Assembly (NCBI GenBank): GCA_002434305.1
Contig: DJJU01000013.1
Span: forward strand, 372,001-436,000
DNA: 64,000 bases
Reading direction: 5' to 3'
Origin: Alicycliphilus sp. UBA6560
GTDB taxonomy: Bacteria > Pseudomonadota > Gammaproteobacteria > Burkholderiales > Burkholderiaceae_C
Position 1 is the stretch's first letter; every line of letters begins with the position of its first letter. Below, piece after piece: positions 8,012 through 15,383 of the stretch. The notes under the pieces were generated by a model that was not told the DNA's origin, ran no database searches, and saw only the letters and a program-made list of their open reading frames with translations. The translations under genes and the position numbers were made by a program.

Positions 8012-9061
8012 TCAGACGAGCTTTTTCAGCAGCTCGGCCTTCTTCGCGTCGAACTCGTCCTGCGTCAGGATGCCCTTGGCCTTGAGCTCGCCCAGCTTCT
8101 CCAGCGTGGCCATGACCTCCTCGGGCCGCACGCCCACGGGCGCGGGCTGCGGTGCTGCCGGTGCGCCGCCCTGGGGCTGCGGCTGCTGCAGGCCCTGCTG
8201 CAGGTTCTGCGCCAGCACCTGCCCCAAGGCCACGCCGGCGCCCAGGCCCATGGCGTCGCCCGCCACGCCGCCGCCCTGGCCGCCGCCTTCGGCGAACTTC
8301 GGGATGGCCTGGGCCGTCTGGTACTGCATGAAGCGGCCCATGTCGTTGCCGACCATGCCCATGCCGATCTTCTGGTCCATGACCTTTTGCAGCTCCTCGG
8401 GCAGGGACAGGCTTTGCACCGTCATGCCCTCGAGCTTCAGGCCGATGCGCTCGAACGCCGGCTGCAGGGTCTGCGCCAGGGCGTCGGCAAACATCACCTG
8501 GTTGGCCGCCAGGTCCAGGAAGGGCACGCCGCTGGCGGCGATGGCGCTGCTGATGTTCTGCAGCACCAGGCCGCGCAGCTGGCCGTCCAGGTCGGCCACG
8601 GTGTATTCGCCGCGCGTGCCCGAGATCTCGGTGTGGAACAGCTTCGGGTCGGCCACGCGGTAGGCGTAGTTGCCGAAGGCCCGCAGCCGCACGGCGCCGA
8701 AGTCCTTGTCGCGGATGGTGATGGGTTGGGGCGTACCCCACTTCTGGTCCACCTGCTGGCGCGTGCTGAAAAAATACACGTCGCTCTTGAAGGGCGACTG
8801 GAACAGCTTGTCCCAGTTGCGCAGGTAGGTCAGCACCGGCAGCGTCTGCGTGGTCAGCTTGTAGGTGCCGGGGCCGAAGACGTCGGCCACCTGGCCCTCG
8901 TTGACGAAGACGGCCATCTGCGACGCGCGCACCACCAGCGTGGCGCCGTTCTGGATCTCCATGCCCTCCATGGGGAAGCGCCAGGCCAGCGTGCCGTCAC
9001 TGTCCTCGGTCCATTGCAGGATGTCGATGAACTGCTTCTTGATGAAGTCCATGAGGGCCAT
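8012..9061 (-). CDS. SPFH domain protein with C-terminal SHOCT motif (YdjI-like)
   Basis: 349 aa. Residues about 1-240 form an SPFH/band-7 domain of the virion-core-protein-like type (MALMDFIKKQFIDILQW, VFGPGTYKLTTQTLPVL, FGAVRLRAFGNYAYRV). A Gly/Gln/Pro-rich linker follows, and the last 30 residues (LGELKAKGILTQDEFDAKKA) are a SHOCT motif, which commonly mediates oligomerisation or membrane targeting. There is no N-terminal transmembrane helix, so it is probably a peripheral membrane scaffold. It heads the operon with DUF4178, DUF350 and perhaps VF530, similar in content to Bacillus ydj-type and enterobacterial yjf-type envelope-stress loci. A Fur-like site lies about 130 bp upstream in the divergent promoter region. 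Confidence 0.85.
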   Translation of the reverse strand: MALMDFIKKQFIDILQWTEDSDGTLAWRFPMEGMEIQNGATLVVRASQMAVFVNEGQVADVFGPGTYKLTTQTLPVLTYLRNWDKLFQSPFKSDVYFFSTRQQVDQKWGTPQPITIRDKDFGAVRLRAFGNYAYRVADPKLFHTEISGTRGEYTVADLDGQLRGLVLQNISSAIAASGVPFLDLAANQVMFADALAQTLQPAFERIGLKLEGMTVQSLSLPEELQKVMDQKIGMGMVGNDMGRFMQYQTAQAIPKFAEGGGQGGGVAGDAMGLGAGVALGQVLAQNLQQGLQQPQPQGGAPAAPQPAPVGVRPEEVMATLEKLGELKAKGILTQDEFDAKKAELLKKLV

Positions 9062-9176
9062 GTGCGCTCCCGAGCGGGTGGAGGAAGAGGAAAAAAGGCA
9101 GTCAAAACGAGCCGGCCATGATAGCCACGGCGCGCACTGCCCAGGCTGGGGCTATGCCCGGAGTAGGCAAAACTGA

Positions 9177-9206
9177 TTGGCGCACACAAATGAGAATAAA
9201 TATCAT
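9177..9206 (+). promoter_or_regulatory. Putative promoter of the DUF2061 gene, -10 inside the Fur box
   Basis: TTGGCG (9177-9182) and TATCAT (9201-9206) are separated by 18 bp and end about 28 bp before the start ATG. This is a reasonable sigma-70 match; the -10 lies within the Fur-like palindrome. Confidence 0.5.
9191..9205 (+). promoter_or_regulatory. Putative Fur box
   Basis: TGAGAATAAATATCA matches the 7-1-7 Fur core TGATAATNATTATCA at 12 of 14 informative positions and is A/T-rich in very GC-rich surroundings. It overlaps the -10 of the DUF2061 promoter, so iron-loaded Fur would be expected to repress. It could also affect the divergent SPFH operon. Confidence 0.6.
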
Positions 9207-9233
9207 TTGACCAATCGTTTCCAGGAGCCCGCC

Positions 9234-9500
9234 ATGAGCCGCATTCGCACCACCTTGCACCACAACCGCCTGACCCTGATGAAGACGGCCAGCTATTACG
9301 TGATCCACATCTGTGTGGCGGCCGGCGTGGCCTACCTGGTCACCGGCAACGTGATCGCCTCGCTGACCCTGAGCCTGCTGGAGCCCACGGTGCAGGCTTT
9401 TGCCTTCTTCTTCCACGAAAAGACCTGGGAGCGGGCCCTGCGCCGGCGGCGGGCGCAGCCGCAGCCTTTCATGGAGGCCGCCCATGCGCACGCCGCCTGA
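9234..9500 (+). CDS. DUF2061 family small membrane protein
   Basis: 88 aa. The sequence LMKTASYYVIHICVAAGVAY, then LVTGNVIASLTLSLLEPTVQ and FFFHEKTWERAL, is typical of DUF2061, with two membrane helices and the conserved HEK(T/x)WE end. Function unknown. The ATG at 9234 has CCAGGAG 7 nt upstream; longer upstream frames would cross the Fur-like operator. It is monocistronic: its own promoter lies under the putative Fur box and a strong bidirectional terminator lies at 9636-9668. This arrangement suggests induction under iron limitation, an inference from the site only. Confidence 0.82.
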   Translation: MSRIRTTLHHNRLTLMKTASYYVIHICVAAGVAYLVTGNVIASLTLSLLEPTVQAFAFFFHEKTWERALRRRRAQPQPFMEAAHAHAA

Positions 9501-9572
9501 CACCCGCCCCGCTGCGTTCACCGAATGGCTGGCGCGGAACCTGGCCTGCCTGGCCCGCACGTGGTGATTGGA

Positions 9573-9631
9573 TGCGCTCCTGTTTAAATAGCTATCCGCG
9601 CTTGCTGGGTAAGCGCTAAAGCCCTATTTCA
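9573..9631 (+). repeat. Family 1 dispersed repeat
   Basis: GCTCCTGTTTAAATAGCTAT, then CGCGCTTGCTGGGTAAGCGC and CCCTATTTCA. It lies just before the terminator at 9636. Confidence 0.8.
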
Positions 9632-9635
9632 ATGA

Positions 9636-9668
9636 AAAAGCCGCAGGCTGTGCGAGCCTGCGGCTTTT
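9636..9668. terminator. Bidirectional intrinsic terminator
   Basis: A 13-bp perfect stem (AAAGCCGCAGGCT / AGCCTGCGGCTTT) with a 5-nt loop is flanked by A and T runs on both sides. It serves the convergent DUF2061 and tannase genes. Confidence 0.9.
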
Positions 9669-9775
9669 GTTGCGCGGGTGCATCGAGAACCGCGCGGTGC
9701 GCATGAAGCAGTGGGTTTGAACCGGCCCGGAGGGCCGATTCAGCCGCCATTGCTCAGAAGGGCAGCCGCACAGAG

Positions 9776-11377
9776 CTATCGGCAGCTGAAGCTGTCCGCA
9801 TCGTCAGTGCTGCCCGTGCCCGAATACACGGCTTGCTTCGGATACGGGCACAGAGGCCGCGTGCGTACGGCTCGACCGGATTCCATGCGCGTCGCAACGA
9901 GACGGTCAGGAGCCGTGCCTTCTTCCACCCAGCGATCCAGGGCAGTCAGGAGGTCGCGCTCGGCATTCACGACAGGCGAGGGGCCTCCTTGGTTGCCGAA
10001 ATTCGCCGTGCCGGTGCCGCCCGAGCAGTGGCCCATGCCAGGCACCAGGAAAAGACGGAAAAACGCATCCGTGGCGGCTTGCGACCCTTGGTGGCTGCGC
10101 ACCTGCTCGTAATAGGCGATGGTGTCTACGGCATTGACCACGGGATCGGCCCAGCCCTGATAAACGATGGCCTTGCCGCCGCGCGCCTTGAAGGCGGCAA
10201 TGTCCGGGTTGACCTGATCGACGAGCGGACTGATGACGGTATCTGCGAATTGGACATCCCGGTCGTAGTCGAAGGTCCACCAATCCCACTGCGGATCATT
10301 AAATGTCCACAGACGCCAGTAGTCGGCGCGCACCGGCTCCGTGCTGCCCCAGTAGGCGGACCAGCCTGACTCGGTACCCACCGGAAGGCCGGGATAGAGC
10401 TGAGCTTGGGTGCGTGGATTGCGCGGACCGGCATAGATTTTCTGGGCCACGGCAATTTCGGCGGGGGTCAGGCAGTCCGCCGCGTCGCCGCCCTGGCATT
10501 GCAGGGACTGGACATTGAAGACGTCCGCCGTACAGGCGCGCGGGTCTTCCATGACGCCATCGGTCACGCCGTCCAGCGCATCGCAAGCCTTCACGGCGGC
10601 GGTGGTGATCAGACCCGCCTTGGCCGCGGAAAGAATCACCGGCGAGTTCGTGCCAGGGGCTCTGTTGGACAGGAAGCGATGGAGGAATTCAACGTTCAGC
10701 CGGGTCCGGTTGTTGCCCGGCGCCCCGGCGATGACGCCGTCGAAATCCTCCGGATAGCGCTGGATTTCGGCGTAGCCCTGGTGTCCGCCCGTGGAGCAGC
10801 CGTAGTAGTAGGCGCGCTTGGCCTCGCTGCCCTGCAATTGGGCGATCAGCTGCTTGGATGGCTGGGTGATGGCATGGATAGAGCGCGTACCCCAATCCTT
10901 GATTTTTTCGGGATGGCCAACGCCCCAGAGCATGTCTTCGGTGGTATGCCCGGAATCTCCGCCAATCGCTGCATAGCCTTGGCGCATGGCGTAGGCCATG
11001 TCGCCATAGTTCAGCCGTGGGCTGTAGCCGCCATTGCCGGTGGCGACCAGCTTGCCGTTCCATGCGGCCGCCTGCGGCACCCAGACTTCGAAGTGGATGG
11101 AGGAGTCGCTGGTCGGCGTGGCATGGGCTTCGATGCGGCAAAACGCCGGCAAATCCGTCAAGGCCGAGGCGCTGCCGTTGGGTTGGTAGCTGCCGGCAGG
11201 GACAGCCTCTACCAGCTTGATGGAGGCGCCGCGCAGATCCAGACTGCCAAAGCTGGCGATGTCGCACGCTTTTGGCAACGCGGCCTCAGGAGCGTTCGTG
11301 CTACCGGTGCCGCCGCCACAGGCAGCAAGAACGGCTGCGGCGACTATCGAGACCGCAGGAAGGGTTTTCTTGAGCAT
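9776..11377 (-). CDS. Tannase/feruloyl esterase family lipoprotein
   Basis: 533 aa from the ATG at 11377. A lipoprotein signal peptide ends in VLAACGGG (lipobox LAAC). The body is the tannase/feruloyl esterase fold: the nucleophile elbow YYGCSTGGHQG (Cys-Ser pair, near residue 190), conserved FDGVIAGAPG, and the C-terminal histidine in PGMGHCSGG. The cysteines beside Ser and His are typical of the family (CS-D-HC motif). It probably hydrolyses aromatic acid esters (gallate, ferulate or similar) at the cell surface; the substrate cannot be told. It lies downstream of a second lipoprotein hydrolase on the same strand, separated by one copy of a 105-bp repeat, and may share regulation with the receptor/AtuA genes. 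Confidence 0.88.
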   Translation of the reverse strand: MLKKTLPAVSIVAAAVLAACGGGTGSTNAPEAALPKACDIASFGSLDLRGASIKLVEAVPAGSYQPNGSASALTDLPAFCRIEAHATPTSDSSIHFEVWVPQAAAWNGKLVATGNGGYSPRLNYGDMAYAMRQGYAAIGGDSGHTTEDMLWGVGHPEKIKDWGTRSIHAITQPSKQLIAQLQGSEAKRAYYYGCSTGGHQGYAEIQRYPEDFDGVIAGAPGNNRTRLNVEFLHRFLSNRAPGTNSPVILSAAKAGLITTAAVKACDALDGVTDGVMEDPRACTADVFNVQSLQCQGGDAADCLTPAEIAVAQKIYAGPRNPRTQAQLYPGLPVGTESGWSAYWGSTEPVRADYWRLWTFNDPQWDWWTFDYDRDVQFADTVISPLVDQVNPDIAAFKARGGKAIVYQGWADPVVNAVDTIAYYEQVRSHQGSQAATDAFFRLFLVPGMGHCSGGTGTANFGNQGGPSPVVNAERDLLTALDRWVEEGTAPDRLVATRMESGRAVRTRPLCPYPKQAVYSGTGSTDDADSFSCR

Positions 11378-11418
11378 GGCTTTGTCTCCTATTGACTCGT
11401 TGGTTTGTTCAACCAGGT

Positions 11419-11527
11419 AAGGCTCCCCCCCAGCCACGCTTGCCCATGAGCGGCAGGCCGGGGGAAGAAAAGAAGCGATGGGGCGGCCCGGCGCGCCGGG
11501 GCCGCGGCTTGTTCGGCCCCGATGCCC
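11419..11527 (-). repeat. 105-bp direct repeat, copy A (family 3)
   Basis: About 90% identical to 13751-13857; both contain GGCAGGCCGGGGGAAGAAAA, then GAAGCGATGG and the palindrome GCGGCCCGGCGCGCCGGG. It lies between the hydrolase and tannase genes. Confidence 0.85.
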
Positions 11528-11558
11528 GGTCTTGCCCCCGTTGGCCCTGGTCGCTCAA

Positions 11559-13670
11559 TCAGGGCAGCACGGCCGTGGCCTTGGCCCGCGCGATCTGCAG
11601 CTCTGCGTCACGCGGCAGCAGGAAGCGCTGTTGCACCAGCGCATTGGCCGCTTGCGTCACCGCTGCCACGTAGCCCGCCTGGTCACCGTACAGCTCTTCC
11701 AGCGAAGGTCGCGTGTCACCGGCCGCCAGCCGTGCGTTGCGCGTCTTGTGGAACGGGATGTAGCTGCCCGCGAGGTTGGCCAGGTCGGTGATGCCGGGCG
11801 TCGCAACGTAGTTGAACTCGATGCTGGTACCCAGCGGCGCACGGGCCTCCACGCTGCGGATGCCGGCGCGGGTCAGGCCGGTGGAGCCATCCACTTGCGG
11901 CACCATGATGGCGTAGTCACGCCCCAGGTCGCGCGGAGGCAGGATGGTGGCGATACCCGATTCGTCCTGCGGGATGTACTGCGGCCCGAAATCGAAGAGC
12001 GGGAAGTTGTTGTACAGGCCCCGGTAATTGAATTCGGGAATGGGGGTCTGCACACCGTTGACTGCCCAGGTCAGGCCCTTCATGGCAGGGAACGTCAGCG
12101 CTTCGGGGCGCACCAGCGTGCCATCGTCAATCCTGGGGACCTGGCTGGCAGGAGGGAGCGTGCCGCGCACCACCCAGTCCTCCAGATTCAGAAACAGCGC
12201 CCGGAAGGTGTCGTTGAAGTGCACCACCGTGCCCGACGGGTAGGTGGCTCGCGCGGGTGCATAGCTGATGCTGGCCGTGCCGCCGGCGCCGCCGTGCTGG
12301 GTGCTGGCGTAGTAGTAGATGCGGGAGTTTTCCGGCTGCTCCAGATCCTTCGTGCCATGCGCATCGGTGAGCACAGGGGAGCCCTGCAGCTGCCAGAACT
12401 CCGTGCCCGACAGGCCCAGGAAGAACTTGGGGCAGGTGTCGGTGGCGGCGCAGCGCTTCATCACGCCCCCTTGCCGGCCGCTGACGTCGTCCCTGTAGTC
12501 CTTGTCCAGTCCGCGCGGCGCGGTCTGGCCGAAGGCAGTGTGGTCGGTGCGCAGGCCGCCGCCCCCGCCGGGCACGGCAAAGCGCGTATTGATGTGCGTC
12601 TGGCGCGCGGCCACGTGGGCAAAGAGGCCATCGAACACCTTGCCGCCATCGAGCGCCTGGTTGAAGCCCAGGTGCAGGAAGGTCTTCATCGCATTACCCG
12701 ACTGCGATGTGCCCTGCCCCAGCGTGTGCGTGATGTGGCCCGCCAGCGGGTTGGGCGTGCCGCCGGAATCCGCCGCCTTGCTGCGAAAGAAGCTCACCGT
12801 GTCGCGCAGTGCCGCCAAGCCCACGCCCATGACCTTCGGGTCCTTGGCCATATAGACCAGCTCATACAGATAGGCCGGATCGAAGCCGCCCTTCAGGCAC
12901 ACGCTGGTGGGGCTGGGCTTGCCGGGAAAGGAGTTGTCGCCGGTGTCGCAGGTGGCGAACTTCCAGTCCGAGGCAGGCACGGGAATGCGCGCATCGGTTT
13001 CGTTGGCCCGACGGGTGAGCGAGTAGCCGGGCTGCGTGTTGTCCAGGCTGGCGGGCTCGTAGGGAATCATGGATCCGTTGAACACCCCGCCGGGCAGCGC
13101 CATCGAGGGGCTCGCAACGGTCGGCACCAGCTCCGCGCGGTAAGGGCCGGTGATGCTGCTGCCGTCCGGATTGCGCGCCACGGGCACTGTCACCGTGAGG
13201 CGCGCAGGGTTGCTCTTGGGCACGTCGCCCTGCCAGGCAGAGTACAGCATCACGTAGCCGCGCTCCAGGTACACCGCATCGCTGGGTGTGGCCGTGGGGT
13301 TGAGCATGGTCAGAATATTGCCGCGGTTGGGCGCGTCATAGCGCAGCACACCGCTGGCCTTGGCCATGTTGCGTGGCTTCAACATGACGAACTCGGCTTT
13401 GTAGTCGACCATGCCATTGGCATTGGTGGGCGCCAACGCCAAGTCCTGGATAGTGGCGTTGCGGGGATCCTTGGGATCCACCTCTCCGCTGAGCGTGCCG
13501 GTCAGCCGCTCGTATTCGCCCACCTCCCCATAGCTGCCGGGAAACGCCTCGGTGGAGGTGATTTCCAGCTTGAAAGTGGGGCCTTGCGGGGCGTCATCGT
13601 TGCTGCTGCCTCCACAGGCGGCGAGGGCTGCCGCGGCCGTGGCAGCCAGCGCGAGCTTTCCGAGTTGCAT
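11559..13670 (-). CDS. Alpha/beta hydrolase domain lipoprotein (large, Abhydrolase_10-type)
   Basis: 703 aa. A lipoprotein signal peptide (ALAACGGS, lipobox LAAC at about residues 16-19) is followed by a long hydrolase of the alpha/beta hydrolase domain type found in large secreted esterases. A nucleophile region TLGQGTSQSGNAMKTFLHL lies near the middle (about residue 320), with conserved GFNQ and a later HFNDTFRALFLNLEDWV. Substrate unknown; an ester or oligoester is a reasonable guess. Genes of this kind occur beside Bug receptors in Comamonadaceae. It starts 166 bp after the Bug gene and is flanked by the two copies of a 105-bp direct repeat, which suggests that it arrived or was duplicated as a unit. 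Confidence 0.75.
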   Translation of the reverse strand: MQLGKLALAATAAAALAACGGSSNDDAPQGPTFKLEITSTEAFPGSYGEVGEYERLTGTLSGEVDPKDPRNATIQDLALAPTNANGMVDYKAEFVMLKPRNMAKASGVLRYDAPNRGNILTMLNPTATPSDAVYLERGYVMLYSAWQGDVPKSNPARLTVTVPVARNPDGSSITGPYRAELVPTVASPSMALPGGVFNGSMIPYEPASLDNTQPGYSLTRRANETDARIPVPASDWKFATCDTGDNSFPGKPSPTSVCLKGGFDPAYLYELVYMAKDPKVMGVGLAALRDTVSFFRSKAADSGGTPNPLAGHITHTLGQGTSQSGNAMKTFLHLGFNQALDGGKVFDGLFAHVAARQTHINTRFAVPGGGGGLRTDHTAFGQTAPRGLDKDYRDDVSGRQGGVMKRCAATDTCPKFFLGLSGTEFWQLQGSPVLTDAHGTKDLEQPENSRIYYYASTQHGGAGGTASISYAPARATYPSGTVVHFNDTFRALFLNLEDWVVRGTLPPASQVPRIDDGTLVRPEALTFPAMKGLTWAVNGVQTPIPEFNYRGLYNNFPLFDFGPQYIPQDESGIATILPPRDLGRDYAIMVPQVDGSTGLTRAGIRSVEARAPLGTSIEFNYVATPGITDLANLAGSYIPFHKTRNARLAAGDTRPSLEELYGDQAGYVAAVTQAANALVQQRFLLPRDAELQIARAKATAVLP

Positions 13671-13750
13671 GTCGTCTCCTTGGATGGAAGAGGGTGGCCG
13701 CTGACTGCGGCTCTGAGAAAGGCGCGGCGCCAGCTCTTCGCCGCGCCGGC

Positions 13751-13857
13751 AAGGCTCCGCCCACGCCTGCCCATGAGTGGCAGGCCGGGGGAAGAAAAGA
13801 AGCGATGGAGGCGGCCCGGCGCGCCGGGACCGCGGCTTACTCGGGCTCGATGCCCGC
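13751..13857 (-). repeat. 105-bp direct repeat, copy B (family 3)
   Basis: Partner of 11419-11527. This copy covers the stop and last codons of the Bug receptor gene (…GIEPE). Its inner palindrome GCGGCCCGGCGCGCCGGGAC could form a hairpin after the gene. Confidence 0.85.
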
Positions 13858-14829
13858 AGCCTTGATCACCTGGCCCCACTTCTGGGTCTCGGCGGTCTGG
13901 AACTGGGCCAGCTCGGCGGGCGTGCTGGTCCAGGCCTCCGAGCCCGCGTTGTCGAAGAAGCTCTTGGCGGCGGCGCTCTTGGTGGCGGCGCCCAGCAGCT
14001 CATTGAGGCGGGCCACCACCGGCGCCGGCGTGCCGGCGGGCACGTAGGCGGCGAACCAGTAGCCCATGTCGTAGCCCTTCACGCCGGCCTCGTCCAGCGT
14101 GGGCACGTCGGGCAGCTGGGCGCTGCGCTTTTGCGTGGAGTAACCCAGGGCGCGCAGCTTGCCCGCCTTGACCTGGGGCACGCCGGTGGAGGTGTCGGTG
14201 ATCATCAGGTCGATCTGCCCGCCCAGCAGGTCGGTGATGGCCTGCGGGTTGCTCTTGTAGGGCACGTGCAGGATGTCCACGTCCGCCAGCTGCTTGAGCA
14301 TCTCGCCGGCCATGCGGCTGGACGAGCTGCCGCTGCCGAAGCTGAGCTTGCCGGGGTTCTTCTTGGCGAAGGCCAGCAGCTCGCCCACGCTCTTGTACGG
14401 CGCGCCGGCGTTCACCACCAGCACCTGCCCGCCCTTGCCCAGGCCGGTGACGGGGGCGAAGTCCTTCACCGGGTCGTAGGACAGTTTCTTGTACAGGTGC
14501 TCGTTGGCCGCGTGCGTGGTGTTGGTGGTGATGAGCACGGTGTAGCCGTCGGCCGGCGCCTTGGCCACCGCGGCGGCGGCCAGCATGCCGCTGGCGCCGG
14601 CCTTGTTGTCGATGACCACGGGCCGCTGCGTGTCGGTGGTGACGGACTGGCCCAGGGCGCGCGCCAGCTGGTCGGTGGCGCTGCCCGCGGCGAACGGCAC
14701 GACGAAGGTGATGGGCTTGGCGGGATAGGTCTGTGCCAGCGCGGCCGGGGCGTGCAGGGCGCCCAGGGCCAGCACGGCGCAGGCGGCGGCCAGCGCCTGG
14801 CGGCGCTTGGAGGAAGGGGAATGGGTCAT
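13837..14829 (-). CDS. Bug/TctC-family tripartite tricarboxylate transporter substrate-binding protein
   Basis: 330 aa. A signal peptide (about 1-33, ending ALAQ) precedes a Bug receptor: YPAKPITFVVPFAAGSATDQ, DNKAGASGMLAAAAVAKAPA, GTGVPQVKAGKLRALGYSTQ-type signatures are all present in order. It should bind a carboxylate or similar organic acid in the periplasm; no TctAB genes adjoin it, as is common for orphan Bug proteins. It lies 47 bp downstream of the AtuA-related gene on the same strand and upstream of two esterase lipoproteins, so a role in uptake of their products is possible. Its 3' end lies within repeat family 3. Confidence 0.88.
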   Translation of the reverse strand: MTHSPSSKRRQALAAACAVLALGALHAPAALAQTYPAKPITFVVPFAAGSATDQLARALGQSVTTDTQRPVVIDNKAGASGMLAAAAVAKAPADGYTVLITTNTTHAANEHLYKKLSYDPVKDFAPVTGLGKGGQVLVVNAGAPYKSVGELLAFAKKNPGKLSFGSGSSSSRMAGEMLKQLADVDILHVPYKSNPQAITDLLGGQIDLMITDTSTGVPQVKAGKLRALGYSTQKRSAQLPDVPTLDEAGVKGYDMGYWFAAYVPAGTPAPVVARLNELLGAATKSAAAKSFFDNAGSEAWTSTPAELAQFQTAETQKWGQVIKAAGIEPE

Positions 14830-14876
14830 GTCGTCTCCTGGTGTAGGTATGGATGGGGTGAGGAAAGCCGGAGCGG

Positions 14877-15383
14877 TCACTCCGCGGGCCCGCCGGAGTG
14901 CGGCGCGAGGTACGGAGCGAAGTGGGCGGGAACGGTGATGGGCAGGTCCAGCAGCAGGTAGCTGAGCGCCTTGCCATGGCTGTCGAGGTTGAGGGCGTCG
15001 TTCACGCCGCCGTCCAGCACGTCGTCCAGCACGAGGTTCATGGCGTGCAGCTGCGGCAGCAGGTAGCGCGTGACCTGGCGCGGGTGGCGCTGCGCGAAGT
15101 GGCGTGCGACGGCGGCCTCGGTGACCTGCTCGACCAGCACCGGCCACAGCGCGGGGTGCCAGGCGATGACGCTGATGTTGGAGCGGTTGCCCTTGTCGCC
15201 CGTGCGGCTGTGGGCCAGGCGGTACAGCGAGACAGTGAGCCCCCCCCTGAGGCGCTGCGCGCCTTCCCCCCTGGGGGGGACGCCGCCGGTGCTGCGGGGC
15301 GGCCCTTGCACGGCGGCCGCTGGCGCCGGTTGCGCCATGTTTTGGAGTTGCTGGCTGGGCGAAGCGTTGGGGGTGCTGGTCAT
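14877..15383 (-). CDS. AtuA-related C-terminal-type protein
   Basis: 168 aa. From about residue 50 (LYRLAHSRTGDKGNRSNISV, HPALWPVLVEQVTEAAVARHF) it matches the small AtuA-associated domain found as a separate gene or as a C-terminal fusion in acyclic-terpene-utilisation proteins; biochemical role unknown. The start is fixed by a 4-bp ATGA overlap with the upstream atuA-type gene. Residues about 20-50 are encoded by a copy of dispersed repeat family 2 (15238-15326), inserted in frame between the start region and the conserved domain, so this protein has an unusual Pro/Gly/Arg-rich leader. Confidence 0.8.
   Translation of the reverse strand: MTSTPNASPSQQLQNMAQPAPAAAVQGPPRSTGGVPPRGEGAQRLRGGLTVSLYRLAHSRTGDKGNRSNISVIAWHPALWPVLVEQVTEAAVARHFAQRHPRQVTRYLLPQLHAMNLVLDDVLDGGVNDALNLDSHGKALSYLLLDLPITVPAHFAPYLAPHSGGPAE
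15238..15326 (+). repeat. Family 2 dispersed repeat inside the AtuA-related gene
   Basis: CCCCTGAGGCGCTGCGCGCC, then TTCCCCCC, GGGACGCCGCCGG and GGGGCGGCCCTTGCACGGCG. It is shared with 24490-24590 and 41082-41193. It is translated in frame on the minus strand. Confidence 0.8.
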
